64,000 nucleotides of DNA. It comes from Chrysoporthe austroafricana (taxonomy: Eukaryota > Ascomycota > Sordariomycetes > Diaporthales > Cryphonectriaceae). Each line of letters starts with the position of its first letter. The stretch's first letter is position 1. Shown piece after piece: positions 44,198 through 54,760 of this stretch. Where the stretch lies: the NCBI GenBank assembly GCA_001051155.2, contig JYIP02000005.1:2108001-2172000 (forward strand). The letters are read 5' to 3'. Under the pieces are notes generated by a model. The model worked only from the letters and a program-made list of their open reading frames with translations, had not been told where the DNA came from and made no database searches. Position numbers and translations under genes: made by a program.

Positions 44198-46261
44198 GGG
44201 AGACGAATCCAAAATCTTGTCGGTTCGGGTGTACATTGGTTTAGCAAGGCGCTTGTATAAGCATCTGTAGAAACACGGGAATAGACAGCATGATCGGCAG
44301 CTGGGTTTGCGCTGTGGATCAATGATCATCCGCCTTATACAAACGGTTCTCTATAGCAATGTCCTTTGTGCAAGACGTGAGTACACGCCTCATTGGTCTC
44401 GACCGTGGAAAGACCACGGCGAGCTCGATTTCATGGAAGGTGGAAGTAGAGGCCTCGAGTCCCTGAAGACGTTGCGCTCGACCGCGCAACGCACCCCTCG
44501 TCCCAACATTAAACAGGCCCCGCCATTATCCCGTTAGGCTGCCTAAGCTGGCCTTGACGCTACTGTAAGGCTGAGGCTTCCCAGCCAAGCTCCTCTGGAA
44601 TATCTTCAAGTCAGCATAGGGACAAGCTATGGCCCTGCGGAAATATCGCATTCATTGGCCACTTTGTAGATACTGATACTTGAGCTTTTTCGGTGTCTCA
44701 GGGGGGTTCGTAGCTGATTTGTCGCAATGTGCAGTTTTGGAACGCTGGGACGAGGCTGCAGCCTCGCGGCTGGGCGGATGAGTCCCTTGCGGCGGTCGCG
44801 TAGCCTTGTGAGAGTCACAGCCCTGCCGCATTCCTAGCCCCTCAGACCGTCAGGCCTTCGAGACCACAGAAACCACCAGTCAACTGTGTCCATCGCTAGC
44901 GGACGAATAACCACCTACGTCAGGCTAGGGGTATGATGATCGAGAGCCGCAAACAGGGCTTGTTTCTCAAGGACCAGCCAGTGTTCAACAATCTCATAGT
45001 TGTCATAGGCTCTATCGGATATGCGGTAGCCTGCAGATGTCTGATTAGCCTCGAGAGCTCTTGTTGTTGCATTTGGAGATCGGTATTGACCCGCTCGTCT
45101 TTTTCGAGGAGAGTGATCTCGCTGAGTAGTCGGCACTTGATGTCAATCCCCATGCTCCTTCTGTGTGGCCCCTCTTCAATGTCTGCGCTTTTTGCGTGGC
45201 TCACGGCGCGAGTATATCGCCTTCTTACGGACTATGTGACCTCCTTCGACGCTCGGTACTAAAGCTTTTTGGTGTGTGCGTAAGGATACGCTCTACATCA
45301 CTTGGCCGCCAATCGGGCGATGTGATTAAATATCGTTCGTCGCCCGACCCGACGTGGGCGTCTACGCTTGAGCAAATTTCCTAAACAGTTAAGCTAGGTT
45401 AAGAATCAAATGAATTCTCTTTAATTGGGAGTCTGCCATGCCAGAGGCATAGCTCACGCCTAATAGAGACGAGGCATCTTCTATTGACCAAGACCCAATG
45501 GGCGAGTGTGGTCTCGTGAAGGCCGTATAGGATACGCGTGATTACCGGAAGCCAAGCTTGATGAGGACTTTAGACCACCTGCATTTAGAATGTGAATTGA
45601 TAGGATAGCTACTAGGGTCGAGGTTCAAGATGACAACGAGGTTCTATATAACGACTGGGCAAGTTTGTCGCAAGTGCATATGTATGTAGCCTGGCCAAGG
45701 TACTGAGCATTCTACCCAAGAAACAAGTCTCCTTGACATAGTTTTTATAGCACTTGCAAAGACAACACGTTCGGGCTGTTCTAAGCAAAAGCTCATGCTC
45801 GAGAGCCTGCTTTACGAGATTTCTCGAGCAGTAAGAGGCATCGTGACTGGAATGTAGGAGGTTGCAGAGCTGCCGGCCCGCTGGCCATAACGCTGGCCAA
45901 TGCTGCTGTTGACATAATTATATCACTCGAGGGTTTATCATGGGAAATGGAGGTTTTATAACTGCAAGGAGAACGGCCTGCGGGATCATTGGACCGAGAC
46001 GTTGCGTGGGAGGTGGAGGTCGAAGCTGGAGCTACTTTAAGATGACCTAGGAGGTACCTAGGTACCTACTGTAGAGCACCTCGGTACGTACTCCCGTACC
46101 TGGCGCTTACTCTATCGCGCTGCTTGGAGACAGGTAGCGCAACCGCCCTGAATTATCAAAAAGAAGACCATCTAGCATCATAGCTGATGGCAGTCGCAGC
46201 TGGACACTGAATATCCTCCCACACAAGCAGGCATGCGACGCCATACCACAAGGCCGCCTCG
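44198..46261. other. AT-richer intergenic region with one possible relic
   Basis: Compared with its surroundings this 2-kb stretch is poorer in GC, mainly from 45270 to 45960. Apart from the frameshifted frame at 44915-45204 no gene is seen. Near 46050-46100, TACCT(A/C)GG-type repeats precede the COG4 gene. Confidence 0.45.
44915..45204 (-). pseudogene. Possible frameshifted small gene with a coiled-coil segment
   Basis: The minus-strand frame from the ATG at 45204 reads MSHAKSADIEEGPHRRSMGI and then a heptad-like helix (RLLSEITLLEKDERV, MQQQELSRLIRHLQ). After about 45022 the sensible sequence continues in another frame as YRISDRAYDNYEIVEHWLVL and EKQALFAALDHH, with a stop at 44915-44917. 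The two frames overlap with a one-base shift. No GT..AG intron joins them in phase. I do not recognise the family. The region is AT-richer, consistent with decay. It could also be chance, or a gene with an exon I missed. Confidence 0.3.
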
Positions 46262-48863
46262 ATGTCTGCCTTCGCAAATGGCGTGTCCACGACCTCAAAG
46301 ACGAGCCGAGCTCGATCGGCCAGTGTTCTTACCATCAACACCAAGAACGGCCTCCCATCACCGTCGCTTCGCACTGCCAACATGACACCCAACCCACACG
46401 CTGCGCTGAATAGCAGCGGCTTCAGAAGAAACAACGACGGCTCCTCCTCCCAAGACCTAAGCTCCATCCTCGAAGCGTCCACCCCGGCCCAGGTCCGCGC
46501 CGCCCTCACCTCCCTCCACGCCCGCGAGACCGACCTCGTGCGCCGGCTCCAAGCCAGCCTCGCCGCACAGGCAGACCTCAATCGGGACCTTGGGCGGCTG
46601 GATAACCTGCGGGCGGGGCTGGGCTCCCAGGTGATCGCAACCCGGTCCATAAGCAACAGTATGCTCGCGAACGCGGCGCACACGGCAGGGAGGCTCTCTG
46701 GCAGGGTGCGCGAGCTCGATCTCGAGAAGCAGAGGGTCGAGGAGACGCTCAGGGTTGTGGAGCAGGTCGCGGAGCTGAAGGCTTGTGTCGGCGGGGTCGT
46801 GTGGAGTATGGGCGCGCCGCAGGACTGGGAGGCTGCTGCCGGATATATTGCACGCGCGAGCAGGGTGCCTGAGGAAATCATACGAGGAGGGTTTGCGGCA
46901 GCCATGGTGCCCACGGTTGAGATTCCGGACGCACCATGGGTCACGCTGGAGAACGCCAGAGAGAGCCTTTGTGGGCTGTTCCTGAGGGAGTTCGAAAAGG
47001 CTGCCAAAGAGGGCGACGGGACCAAGGTCACGAGGTTCTTCAAACTGTTTCCCTTGATAGGGAGAGGGGACGTTGGTCTCGATGTATACGGCCGATATGT
47101 CTGCCAGGGCGTTGCGGGCACCGCGAGGCAGACGCTCAAGGATGGTACTGTGGTCGCTGGCAGGAAAGATGGGTTCTTCTACGCCAATGCCTTGACAAAG
47201 CTGTTCGAGCATATTGCTCAAATCATCGAGAGCCATGGTGGCCTAGTTGAGCGTCACTACGGATCCGGAAAGATGGTCAAGGTTATTGAGAGGCTACAGA
47301 TGGAGGCTGACGTTCAGGGTGGCATCATCCTCGATTCATGGAGCGACGATAGGGGAGTGGACCGGAAGCTGACAGACGTCAAGAGCTATCCCTTCTCATT
47401 TCTCGTCCAGAGCTTCTTGTCGCAACAGAAGGGCATGACTGGCATACCGAGGATGGGTTCTCCAGCAGCTGGGTTCGGAACCAATGATCCAAGAAACAGC
47501 GAGGACGAAGGCGTCAATATGAAGGAGGTCGATGCGCTTCTCAATGAGATCGCTGTCATGCTCGGAAGGTGGTCCGCCTACTCTCGTTTTATTGCAGGGA
47601 AATGCAAGGTGAGCCTCACCTCTTCGTCTATATCCAGGAGGCCTGATACTGATATGAACGGCCTAGGATAACGAGTCTCCCAAAGACACACCTCTCATCA
47701 CTCCGGACGTTCTCATCAAGTCCAACCTGAATCGAAAGGTCTCAGGGAGACTGACCAACCCATACAATGTCATGAGCACATTCTTCTTCCGGAGATCAGT
47801 AGAGAAAGCATTTCAGCTGGACGAAATGCCCAGTGGACTCTCACTGAACCCACAGAAGCCCTTGAACAGCGAGCCACCCTTTATAATATCCGCGGTCGAT
47901 GATGTTATGTACATCGTCAATACCGTGATACAGAAGACACTCTCTACGTCACAGAGAGATGCTGTCGCATCTGTCTTACCAACCGTTGGTAGAGTCTTAG
48001 GCTCTGATTTTGTTGGCATGGTCCAGAGAAAGATGCGCGACGAATCATATCCAAAACCAGTCGTACAAGGAGGGTTCCCCCCCGAAGACAAGATCATAGC
48101 CTTCATTGTCCTGATCAATAGTCTGGAGACGTCAAACGAGTACCTGGAAAGGATAATAAATACCTTCCTCGGAACTTCGCTGGAACGAACCAACGGCGCC
48201 GGTTCTCAACCAGCACTCCAAGACACATTTCCCTTCGAACACGACGTCGCCTTTGTCAGCAACGCCCTCACCACACTCCTCTCAACCTTCACCTCCAAGA
48301 CGACGGAGCTCCTCAGCGAAGGCCTGCAGGTCCTTGCGAACCAAGTCGTCAGGCTCCGCCTGCGCCCTGTCCTCGCAGACACCTTCCGCGACGTGGACTA
48401 TACCCTCACCGAAGACGAAATGGCCGACTTCGCGGCTGCAGAAGACATCGACGAGGACGAGCTGCTGGACGCGGTAGGCCGGCGCTTCGAGCACGGGTGG
48501 GACGCGCTCATGAAGCCGATCGCACGGCTCATGACGCCCAAGACCTACGCCATCCTGCTGGAGACAACCGCGCGGTATCTCGCGCGTGTATTGCTCGACC
48601 GCGCGTGGAAGTACCTCGGGCGGGCCAATGCCTTCGGCGTGATCCGCATGGAGAGGGACTTCAGTGCGATCATCAATGTGGTATCCAAGGGCGGAAACTA
48701 TAGTGTCCGGGAGCTGTTCGCTAAGGTCGTGCAGGTGCTCATGGTGGCGAACATGGAGGACGATGAGTGGGAGGAGATCGTGGCGGGTGGGGATGACGAG
48801 GGGATGCAGTGGGTGTTGAGTGAGGAGGAGAGGAGGAAGGCCAGGAACTTGGTGAAGGCCTGA
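46262..48863 (+). CDS. COG4: Conserved oligomeric Golgi complex subunit 4
   Basis: Two exons (46262-47608, 47667-48863; 58-nt intron GTGAGC..CTAG) give 847 residues. After a variable Ser-rich start come the coiled-coil helices typical of the family (HARETDLVRRLQASLAAQAD, LNRDLGRLDNLRAGLGSQVI). The central COG4 region has FEKAAKEGDGTKVTRFFKLF and PLIGRGDVGLDVYGRYVCQG, and FFFRRSVEKAFQLDEMPS follows the splice. The C-terminal part has DVDYTLTEDEMADFAAAEDI and ends in helices. COG4 is in lobe A of the COG tether, which guides retrograde vesicles within the Golgi and contacts SNAREs. There are no membrane segments, as expected. Confidence 0.94.
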
Positions 48864-49334
48864 TGTCTCGTTCTCCCAGATCGGGACAGAACAAACCTGT
48901 CGAAGAGCTCACCTGGCGTTGCATAGTGTCTAGCGGACTCCGAATGTTGATCCTCTGGAGCCACTGGCTGATGTATAGAGAGCGTATCCGCTCCTCAGGC
49001 CTCATGATCAAATTGCATTTAGCGGTACGATGGCACATGATGCTCTTTTGCTCTGATGCGCCTAAGTGCCGTAAAAACTCACAGGCTTGTCACGGTCCCG
49101 TATTTTCATGTGGAGGGATGGCGCGATATCTGCGACGGTCATAGTCGCCGGTTTTCGGCTTTGCACCCCCCTCCCTGGCCACAGCTGCTGGACCCCAATC
49201 CGCACTCCTTACAACATCATGCCACTCACCTCAGGGTAGCAGCAGCACACGGGCTGCTCAACCTGGCGTTATATAGGGAGCGATTGGATGTACAGTGATT
49301 TATATTTTATACATATATCATCCCACTATCTGTG
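48864..49334. promoter_or_regulatory. Spacer between COG4 and the small Cys-rich gene
   Basis: Both neighbours are on the plus strand, so this holds the COG4 3' UTR and the next promoter. A TATA-like AT stretch (tttatattttatacatatatc) lies at about 49301-49320, close to the next ATG. No other gene is seen. Confidence 0.45.
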
Positions 49335-49851
49335 ATGGCAACTTCAGATTCAGGCGATGGCCATCTGCTTCGCTGCTGGAGACACCAGGACTGCAAGGGC
49401 TGTCTGAATGAAGAACGATGTAGTTGGTGTCCCTTTGTGGGTTCAGTTGACCATGATGAGCCATTTCAAGTCCGTATGCTGACTTATTAAGACTTGGTCA
49501 TGTGTACCGAATAACTACACCATCCCAGCACTCGCACCTGCGTATAACGAAGACATCTGTCCGCATTGGGCGGAGAGATGGGAGATCCGAACTCGACCAT
49601 TGGGATGTCAGGTCTCAACCATTACCAGTCTGACATCAATCATCTCAATCGCATCGACAATTGTTCTCGCGATATTCACCTTCCTTCTGATCCTTGCTGT
49701 TAGAAGGTTGTGCAGATACTACAAGCGGCAAGAACCAGGGCGGCGGAGAGTATGGAGATGGGACTGGAGATCATGGCCGATACGCCTTAGATCCAGGCCG
49801 ACCGACCAGAGCTCGACACCTGAGGAGGAGCAATCTCTCCTTGCAACGTGA
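49335..49851 (+). CDS. Small single-pass membrane protein with PSI-like Cys cluster
   Basis: Two exons (49335-49473, 49529-49851; 55-nt intron GTATGC..CCAG) give 153 residues. The first exon reads LLRCWRHQDCKGCLNEERCS then WCPFV, a C-x5-C-x2-C-x5-C-x2-C pattern like plexin/semaphorin/integrin (PSI) domains. After the splice comes PLAPAYNEDICPHWAERWEI and RTRPLGCQVSTIT. One membrane helix (about SIISIASTIVLAIFTFLLIL, residues 84-104) is followed by a basic, Trp-rich tail and an acidic end (TPEEEQSLLAT). There is no signal peptide, so the Cys-rich part is probably translocated by the membrane helix. I believe similar proteins occur widely in ascomycetes, but I know no assigned function. The join is supported by phase and by the unbroken Cys/Trp pattern. 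Confidence 0.8.
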
Positions 49852-49951
49852 AATTCATGACTTCGATGATGGCTCAGCGTCGGCCGTTAAAAAGCAAAAA
49901 AAAAGGAAAAAAGAAAATGGTGACCGCATTTCTTAGCCACAGGGATGTCCT

Positions 49952-50254
49952 TCATCCTGAGCTCACGGGCGGGATGATAGCAACCTCGTCACCCTCTTTG
50001 ATAACCGGCTCGTCGGCGCCACCCTCACTGTGAGCCTCAGGGACGTCGACGTAGTTTAGGTTGATGGTGACCAAGCAGGACTCGAGCACTTTTGACTTGA
50101 TGCCTGGGTAGCGCTCCTCGAGCGTCGAGAAGAGTTGCCTCAAGGGCAAGGGCGCGGGCAGCGGCTCAAACTCTCTCCCGGTGAAGGTGTTCGCGCTGGC
50201 GAAATAGAGGAGATTGAAGTGCCCGCTTGGGGGCTTGGATACAGTCGAGGACAT
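49952..50254 (-). CDS. MOCS2A: Molybdopterin synthase sulfur-carrier subunit
   Basis: A 100-residue single-exon frame with a ubiquitin-like beta-grasp (MoaD) fold. It starts MSSTVSKPPSGHFNLLYFAS; NTFTGREFEPLPAPLPLRQL and LNYVDVPEA follow, and it ends DEVAIIPPVSSG. MoaD-type proteins are thiocarboxylated at the C-terminal Gly by an E1-like enzyme and give sulfur to precursor Z in molybdenum-cofactor synthesis; nitrate reductase depends on this. The penultimate residue is Ser, where bacterial MoaD has Gly. From memory several fungal homologues also end VSSG, so this is probably normal. The protein is cytosolic. It is divergent from the dynactin p50 gene. Confidence 0.92.
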   Translation of the reverse strand: MSSTVSKPPSGHFNLLYFASANTFTGREFEPLPAPLPLRQLFSTLEERYPGIKSKVLESCLVTINLNYVDVPEAHSEGGADEPVIKEGDEVAIIPPVSSG

Positions 50255-50764
50255 GTCAGATTCTGCCTAAAGATCGCGCCTTGGTGTTAGTACCAGGCGC
50301 ACCGCAAAGAAGGGGCACAGATGTGAGGTTGTGTGTTGCTTGTCAGAGATCTTGGTGATAAATGAGACATCATAGTGAGAAGTCAGGTAATACATGCTAT
50401 TGAACATCATACAACATGAAACAGGAGGAGGAAAGGCAGGACTTACGTTTGTGTTACCGCGGCGCTGTGGTTTGCGCAAAGATACAGAAAGCAAGCTCTC
50501 AAAATTTCCCGAGGGAAGTTTTTGTAGGTCTATCGAAGTGGGGCCCACAGTACTGGTTCCACCGTCGCCGCGCGTGTTCGACACTGGGTTCCTGGCAGGC
50601 GCGCCAGCTGTGAGGGGTCCAGTTCCCCCAACACAGCGCATCTCGACCTGAAGACCGTGGCAACCTCCAGTCAAAACAGAACCAACGCGGCGAACACTGC
50701 AGAAGGGAGGCTCTCTATAGGAAACAGGCGTCTGGGCCGCTGAGAATCCTCCTTGCTCATCACC
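50255..50764. promoter_or_regulatory. Divergent promoter region of MOCS2A and dynactin p50
   Basis: These 510 bases separate two divergent start codons. No strong motif or other gene was noticed. Confidence 0.5.
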
Positions 50765-52199
50765 ATGGCTCTGAACAGGAAATATGCTGCGTTGCCAGAC
50801 TTGGTGAGCTACGGAGGCGCGCCGTGTCCATTGGAGTCGAGCCTGACCGGGAATGCTAGGACTCTGCGCCAGACATTTACGAGACTCCAGAGCTCACAGA
50901 TGACACATCGACCGTGCCTGTACGTGTCAGTTGGTTTGAGCTGATAAAGGGGCTTTGCAATTGACCAGAATTCGGTAGACAACCCTCCAGTCACCATCTG
51001 ACCACGAATTCGAAGATGACGAGACAGACGCCCCCGGCATCTCGCGTTCAAAGCTGCGGATAGACCAAGCACGGTCGCGCTTCATGCCCTCCCAGATCGA
51101 CGCGAAGGACGTTGATTTCTCGGACCGCGTCAACGGAAAGCGCAAGTCATACAAGGCTTCTAGCCGAAGGCAGAGGATCCTACAGGACGGCACCGAGGAG
51201 CTAGGAGACCTGAGCGACGAAGACGAGGGCGAGAACCTCGCTCGCAAGATCGCCCGGCTGAAGAGAGAGATCGAGGAGGCTAAAGAGGAGTATGGCAAGC
51301 AGAAGGCTGCGGAAAAGAAGCCGGATGCCCCGGGCGCGGAGCAGGAGCAGGAGAATGAGCTGGCTTCATTGAGCGAGGTGCTGGATGAGATCTCCAAACA
51401 CCCGGAGGACTTGGCACAGGGCCATGGGTTTCGTCCTGTGAGGTTTGCAACCCCAGTGGACAAGGGAGCAGCAGGAGACAGCGCTCAGGGTGAAGCTGGA
51501 GAGGGCACGTCGGCTACCTACACCGTCACGTATGCGCCAACTTACGAGCAGACACACGCGCTAGCCAAGGCTGCAGACTTTGACCAACGACTGGCGCTTC
51601 TAGAGAAGGCTATCGGCATCGGATCATCTGCCCTGCCGGAGCTGGACTCAAGCGGCTTACCACGCGCGATCGTGCCGACGCTGGAGAAAATACGGAAGCA
51701 GGTATCGACCCTGTCGGACGCATCGTCATCATCGCTCGACACCATCAGCCGGAAGGTGCGGCAGCTGACACAGGAGGCCGAGCAACTGGAGAAGTCGCGA
51801 AGGCAGGCGAAGCAGGCTAAGGAGGCACTGGCCTCCACGGGAGCAGGAGTATCCTCGCCTGCCGACCCGGATTCGGAAGACTCTGAGCAGATTATGAAGA
51901 TCAACGCTCTCTACAGCACCTTGCCCACGATTGAGAATCTCACACCGCTCCTTCCACCCTTGCTGGACAGGCTTCGGTCACTGCGGGCTATCCATGCGGA
52001 TGCGGCCACAGCCAGCGAGACACTAGACAGGATTGAGAAGCGGCAGACGGAGATGGCATCCGACATTAAGCAGTGGAGGGAAGGTCTGGAGAAAGTTGAG
52101 GCAGCTATGAAGGAGGGTGACTCATCGATGAGCAACAATATGAAGGTCATGGAGGGCTGGATTAAAGATCTTGAGGAGAAGGTGGCGAAGTTGTCGTGA
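50765..52199 (+). CDS. JNM1: Dynactin subunit 2 (p50/dynamitin)
   Basis: Three exons (50765-50803, 50860-50919, 50979-52199) give 439 residues. The first two short exons encode MALNRKYAALPDL and DSAPDIYETPELTDDTSTVP, the conserved p50 N-terminus. Exon 3 can begin at 50979 or, four residues shorter, at 50991; both are in phase. A basic region follows (DFSDRVNGKRKSYKASSRRQ). Most of the protein is coiled coil: LARKIARLKREIEEAKEEYG, LSEVLDEISKHP, FDQRLALLEKAIGIGSSALP, ISRKVRQLTQEAEQLEKSRR and a C-terminal AMKEGDSSMSNNMKVMEGW. Dynamitin is in the shoulder of dynactin, which links dynein to cargo and moves nuclei in hyphae. Single-base reading of the small exons is reliable because each preserves the family motif. 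Confidence 0.92.
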
Positions 52200-52981
52200 T
52201 TGTGTCTTGAAAATTCATGTCATTGTTGTATGATACCCGAGAGCCTCCTATACAGGAAGCAAGCCAAAGAGCATCGTCTAGAAAGATTCGCAGGTTCTTG
52301 TTCGCAATTCAGCAAACAGAGTTTGTCGTTTTCCTTCTTCTTCCCTAGTCAAGAACATGATGTACTTTTTTTCCCTTTTTAATTATTTTTTAATAAAAAA
52401 ATACCACCCGACCTTGTGGCTCGTCCCATTTAGCAGTGCACCCTGAGGGTTGATGTGAAGGGTGCTGGGGTTCGTTCCCCACTTAGGCTCAGCACTTAGA
52501 CACCATTCCACTAATCAACCGGCATCGACGCGTCGCGTACCTTCCAAATCTCCCGCGGAGTCTCAAACTCCGTCGCTTTACAGATGTGAACTTCTGAACA
52601 AAAAAAGCTGACACACGATCTCGCCACCAGCAATACGCTTCTGTCTTTGTGTCGGAAATGAATCTCACTCTTGCATCGGCGCCCACTGTCTCATTCTGGT
52701 AAGAACTTCATTGTCCGATCTCGAACAACAACTTCAATTTGCCCTGTCTCAGCCCACGTATTAAGAGTAGCGACAGATTTCCCACAGCGAGTCGATACCA
52801 GTTGGAGCCCATTGACTCTTATATAACGTACAAAGCCTTTTATTCTCAAGCCCCAGTTATTTAACCCTGTTATCGGACTCTCAAGTCTGATCTGACGACC
52901 CTTTCGACTTCAGTGAGCCACACCGCTTACTCATCATTGTGCGACCTGCACCTTGAAAGCCAACTATGAGAGAAGCATACC
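52200..52981. other. Intergenic region with a structured inverted repeat
   Basis: It lies between two plus-strand genes. An AT-only stretch is at 52367-52403, and a 73-nt fold-back sequence follows at 52448-52520. No protein gene is convincing. Confidence 0.5.
52448..52520. repeat. 73-nt nested inverted repeat, tRNA-like in outline
   Basis: Outer arms GGTTGAT (52448-52454) and ATCAACC (52514-52520) pair perfectly over 7 bp. Inside, GTGCTG (52462-52467) pairs with CAGCAC (52490-52495), and GGGG (52467-52470) pairs with CCCC around TTCGTT. GGTTCGTTCC resembles a pol III B box with one change. The arm spacing does not fit a canonical tRNA on either strand. It may be a decayed tRNA, part of a SINE, or simply a hairpin. 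Confidence 0.45.
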
Positions 52982-54760
52982 ATGCCTCCGCTCACGAGAC
53001 GCCATATCCCGCCGCTTCACAAGACGATCAATGGGAAGCCCCGAACTAATAAATCCGAGACTCCACCAGAACCTGCAGATGTCTCGGCTCTCCCCATAGA
53101 GAACAGTGATGATGAGGCTCAAGAGCAACCTGATCAACCTTCTGAGGAGAGGCAAATGGACTCGTCAGATGACGACGATCTCTTCACCAGCGCCGATCTG
53201 CAAAGGACTGACTTTCGAAGAAAAGCAGCCTCCCTGCCCCAGGCTGCTACTGGCACAGGGTCTATGCAGCGGCGCGCGGCGCGTCGAATTGGGGCTCTTG
53301 ATTCGAAGAAGAGGGCAAAGAACTCGATCGCGGATGACGAGGCAAACGACAATGGCATGGTCTCCTCTAATAAGAAGGCAAAAACCAATGGAATGAAGTC
53401 TTCTCCCGGCCTAGGAGATCAAATGGGTGACGGGTGGATGGTAGACAAAAGAAAGAAATCCGCGATAGTGGGTTATGGCAGCAAGAAAGCCGGAAGGTCC
53501 CGGAGTTCGACACCCGTAAAGACGTTTCAGGCACGCAAGATCTCAGAAACGCCGGAGAAGAAGAATGTATTCAAGATGCCTGCGGCCGAGTTATATGGCT
53601 CACCATTACCTCCGCCCGATCCCAAGCTGTCGCAGCCGCTCAAGTCTGATGATGACGATTCGTCACCACTCTCTTCACCGGTTTCCGATCCGCCAACACC
53701 GCTCGAGAACCGCACCAAGAAACAGGAGCTATCGCGGCGCCGGTCGAGGAACGGAAAGAAACTGCGGGAAATCACCCCCGAGGATGTGTCACAGAGACCA
53801 GAGTTCAAGATGCCAACTGGCTATGATGACTACGCCCCAAACGCGGAGCTGGGTGATCTCGACATGCCACTCGATGAGATGCCAGCGGAGGAAAACGAAG
53901 ATCTGGAGCCAGGCAAGGCGCTGTGCCCAATCTGTGAAGAGGTAGTCGACGAAGAAATGCTCAATGAGTTCTCAAGCGGTCAGAGGATGGGCATTACCCG
54001 ACAAGCAAAGTTCTGCAGGCTGCACAGGAAGAAGTCTGCACAGAAAGTCTGGGAGGAAAAGGGCTACCCCACGATTGACTGGGCAGGCCTCAAAAAACGG
54101 ATCGAGGGCCAACATAACCACATCGAGGCCTTGATAAAGGGACAGGCTTCCAATTCGTATTTCGGATCACTGCTTCTTGAGAAGATCAAGACCGGGAAAA
54201 ACAGAACGCTGCTCAAGACGGAAGATTATCTTTCGCCGGGGTACTACGGTCTACGAGGCATGAGCCTGATGACAGAAACCATAGTAGAGATGTTCTCATC
54301 TCTGCTCAGGGAAAGGGCGCCGCAGGACAGGCTCATCTCTTCGAGAGGCTACACTGGCTTCGTGCAGTCAGTGCTGGTCCCGGAGCTTGCAGTGAGGCTT
54401 ATCCAAGAGGACATGTCCCTGTCCCCGCACGAGGCCCAGGCTGTGATGCAAGAAAGCCGTGCTGTGGGCGAGGCTCTTTGTGACGAGAGAAAGGAGTCAC
54501 AGATACGCCCTCCGGTGCAAGACAATGACGACAGAGACGATGCTGGAGAGGTGCAAGAAGCGAAGGGTGGGAAGAGCGACGACGAGGTCTTGGTGGAACT
54601 CAAGATCCAGGAGATTGCTGATAGTGATGGCGAATCTGACCTCTCCAGTATTGCCTCATTAGACGACAAGGAAGGAATCGAGGATGAAGGGCATATCACG
54701 ACACGGGTGCAGGAGATTGACGACAGTGGCTCAGATCTGACATCGTTAAGTGAGTTGTGA
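52982..54760 (+). CDS. RTC4: RTC4-domain (restriction of telomere capping 4-like) protein
   Basis: A single-exon frame of 592 residues. The N-terminal half is polar and basic, with nuclear-type signals (SKKRAKNS, DKRKKSA, RRRSRNGKK). The conserved part spans ~320-500: ALCPICEEVVDEEMLNEF with a CxxC, then RQAKFCRLHRKKSAQKVWEE, GYPTIDWAGLKKRIEGQHNH, and ALLKTEDYLSP-like and GYYGLRGMSLMTETIVEMFS segments, closing in VLVPELAVRLIQEDMSLSP. This is the RTC4-like domain. In yeast, RTC4 was found in a telomere-capping screen and its molecular role is unclear. The acidic C-terminus has hydrophobic-acidic runs (DDEVLVELKIQE) that could bind SUMO; this is inference. The CxxC plus CxxH could form a zinc site. 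Confidence 0.88.
   Translation: MPPLTRRHIPPLHKTINGKPRTNKSETPPEPADVSALPIENSDDEAQEQPDQPSEERQMDSSDDDDLFTSADLQRTDFRRKAASLPQAATGTGSMQRRAARRIGALDSKKRAKNSIADDEANDNGMVSSNKKAKTNGMKSSPGLGDQMGDGWMVDKRKKSAIVGYGSKKAGRSRSSTPVKTFQARKISETPEKKNVFKMPAAELYGSPLPPPDPKLSQPLKSDDDDSSPLSSPVSDPPTPLENRTKKQELSRRRSRNGKKLREITPEDVSQRPEFKMPTGYDDYAPNAELGDLDMPLDEMPAEENEDLEPGKALCPICEEVVDEEMLNEFSSGQRMGITRQAKFCRLHRKKSAQKVWEEKGYPTIDWAGLKKRIEGQHNHIEALIKGQASNSYFGSLLLEKIKTGKNRTLLKTEDYLSPGYYGLRGMSLMTETIVEMFSSLLRERAPQDRLISSRGYTGFVQSVLVPELAVRLIQEDMSLSPHEAQAVMQESRAVGEALCDERKESQIRPPVQDNDDRDDAGEVQEAKGGKSDDEVLVELKIQEIADSDGESDLSSIASLDDKEGIEDEGHITTRVQEIDDSGSDLTSLSEL

Noticed and set aside
52489..52686. 65-codon minus-strand frame, and a canonical tRNA at the same place
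   Set aside because: The frame has only a GTG start and no domain; the stems near 52448-52520 do not have tRNA spacing.
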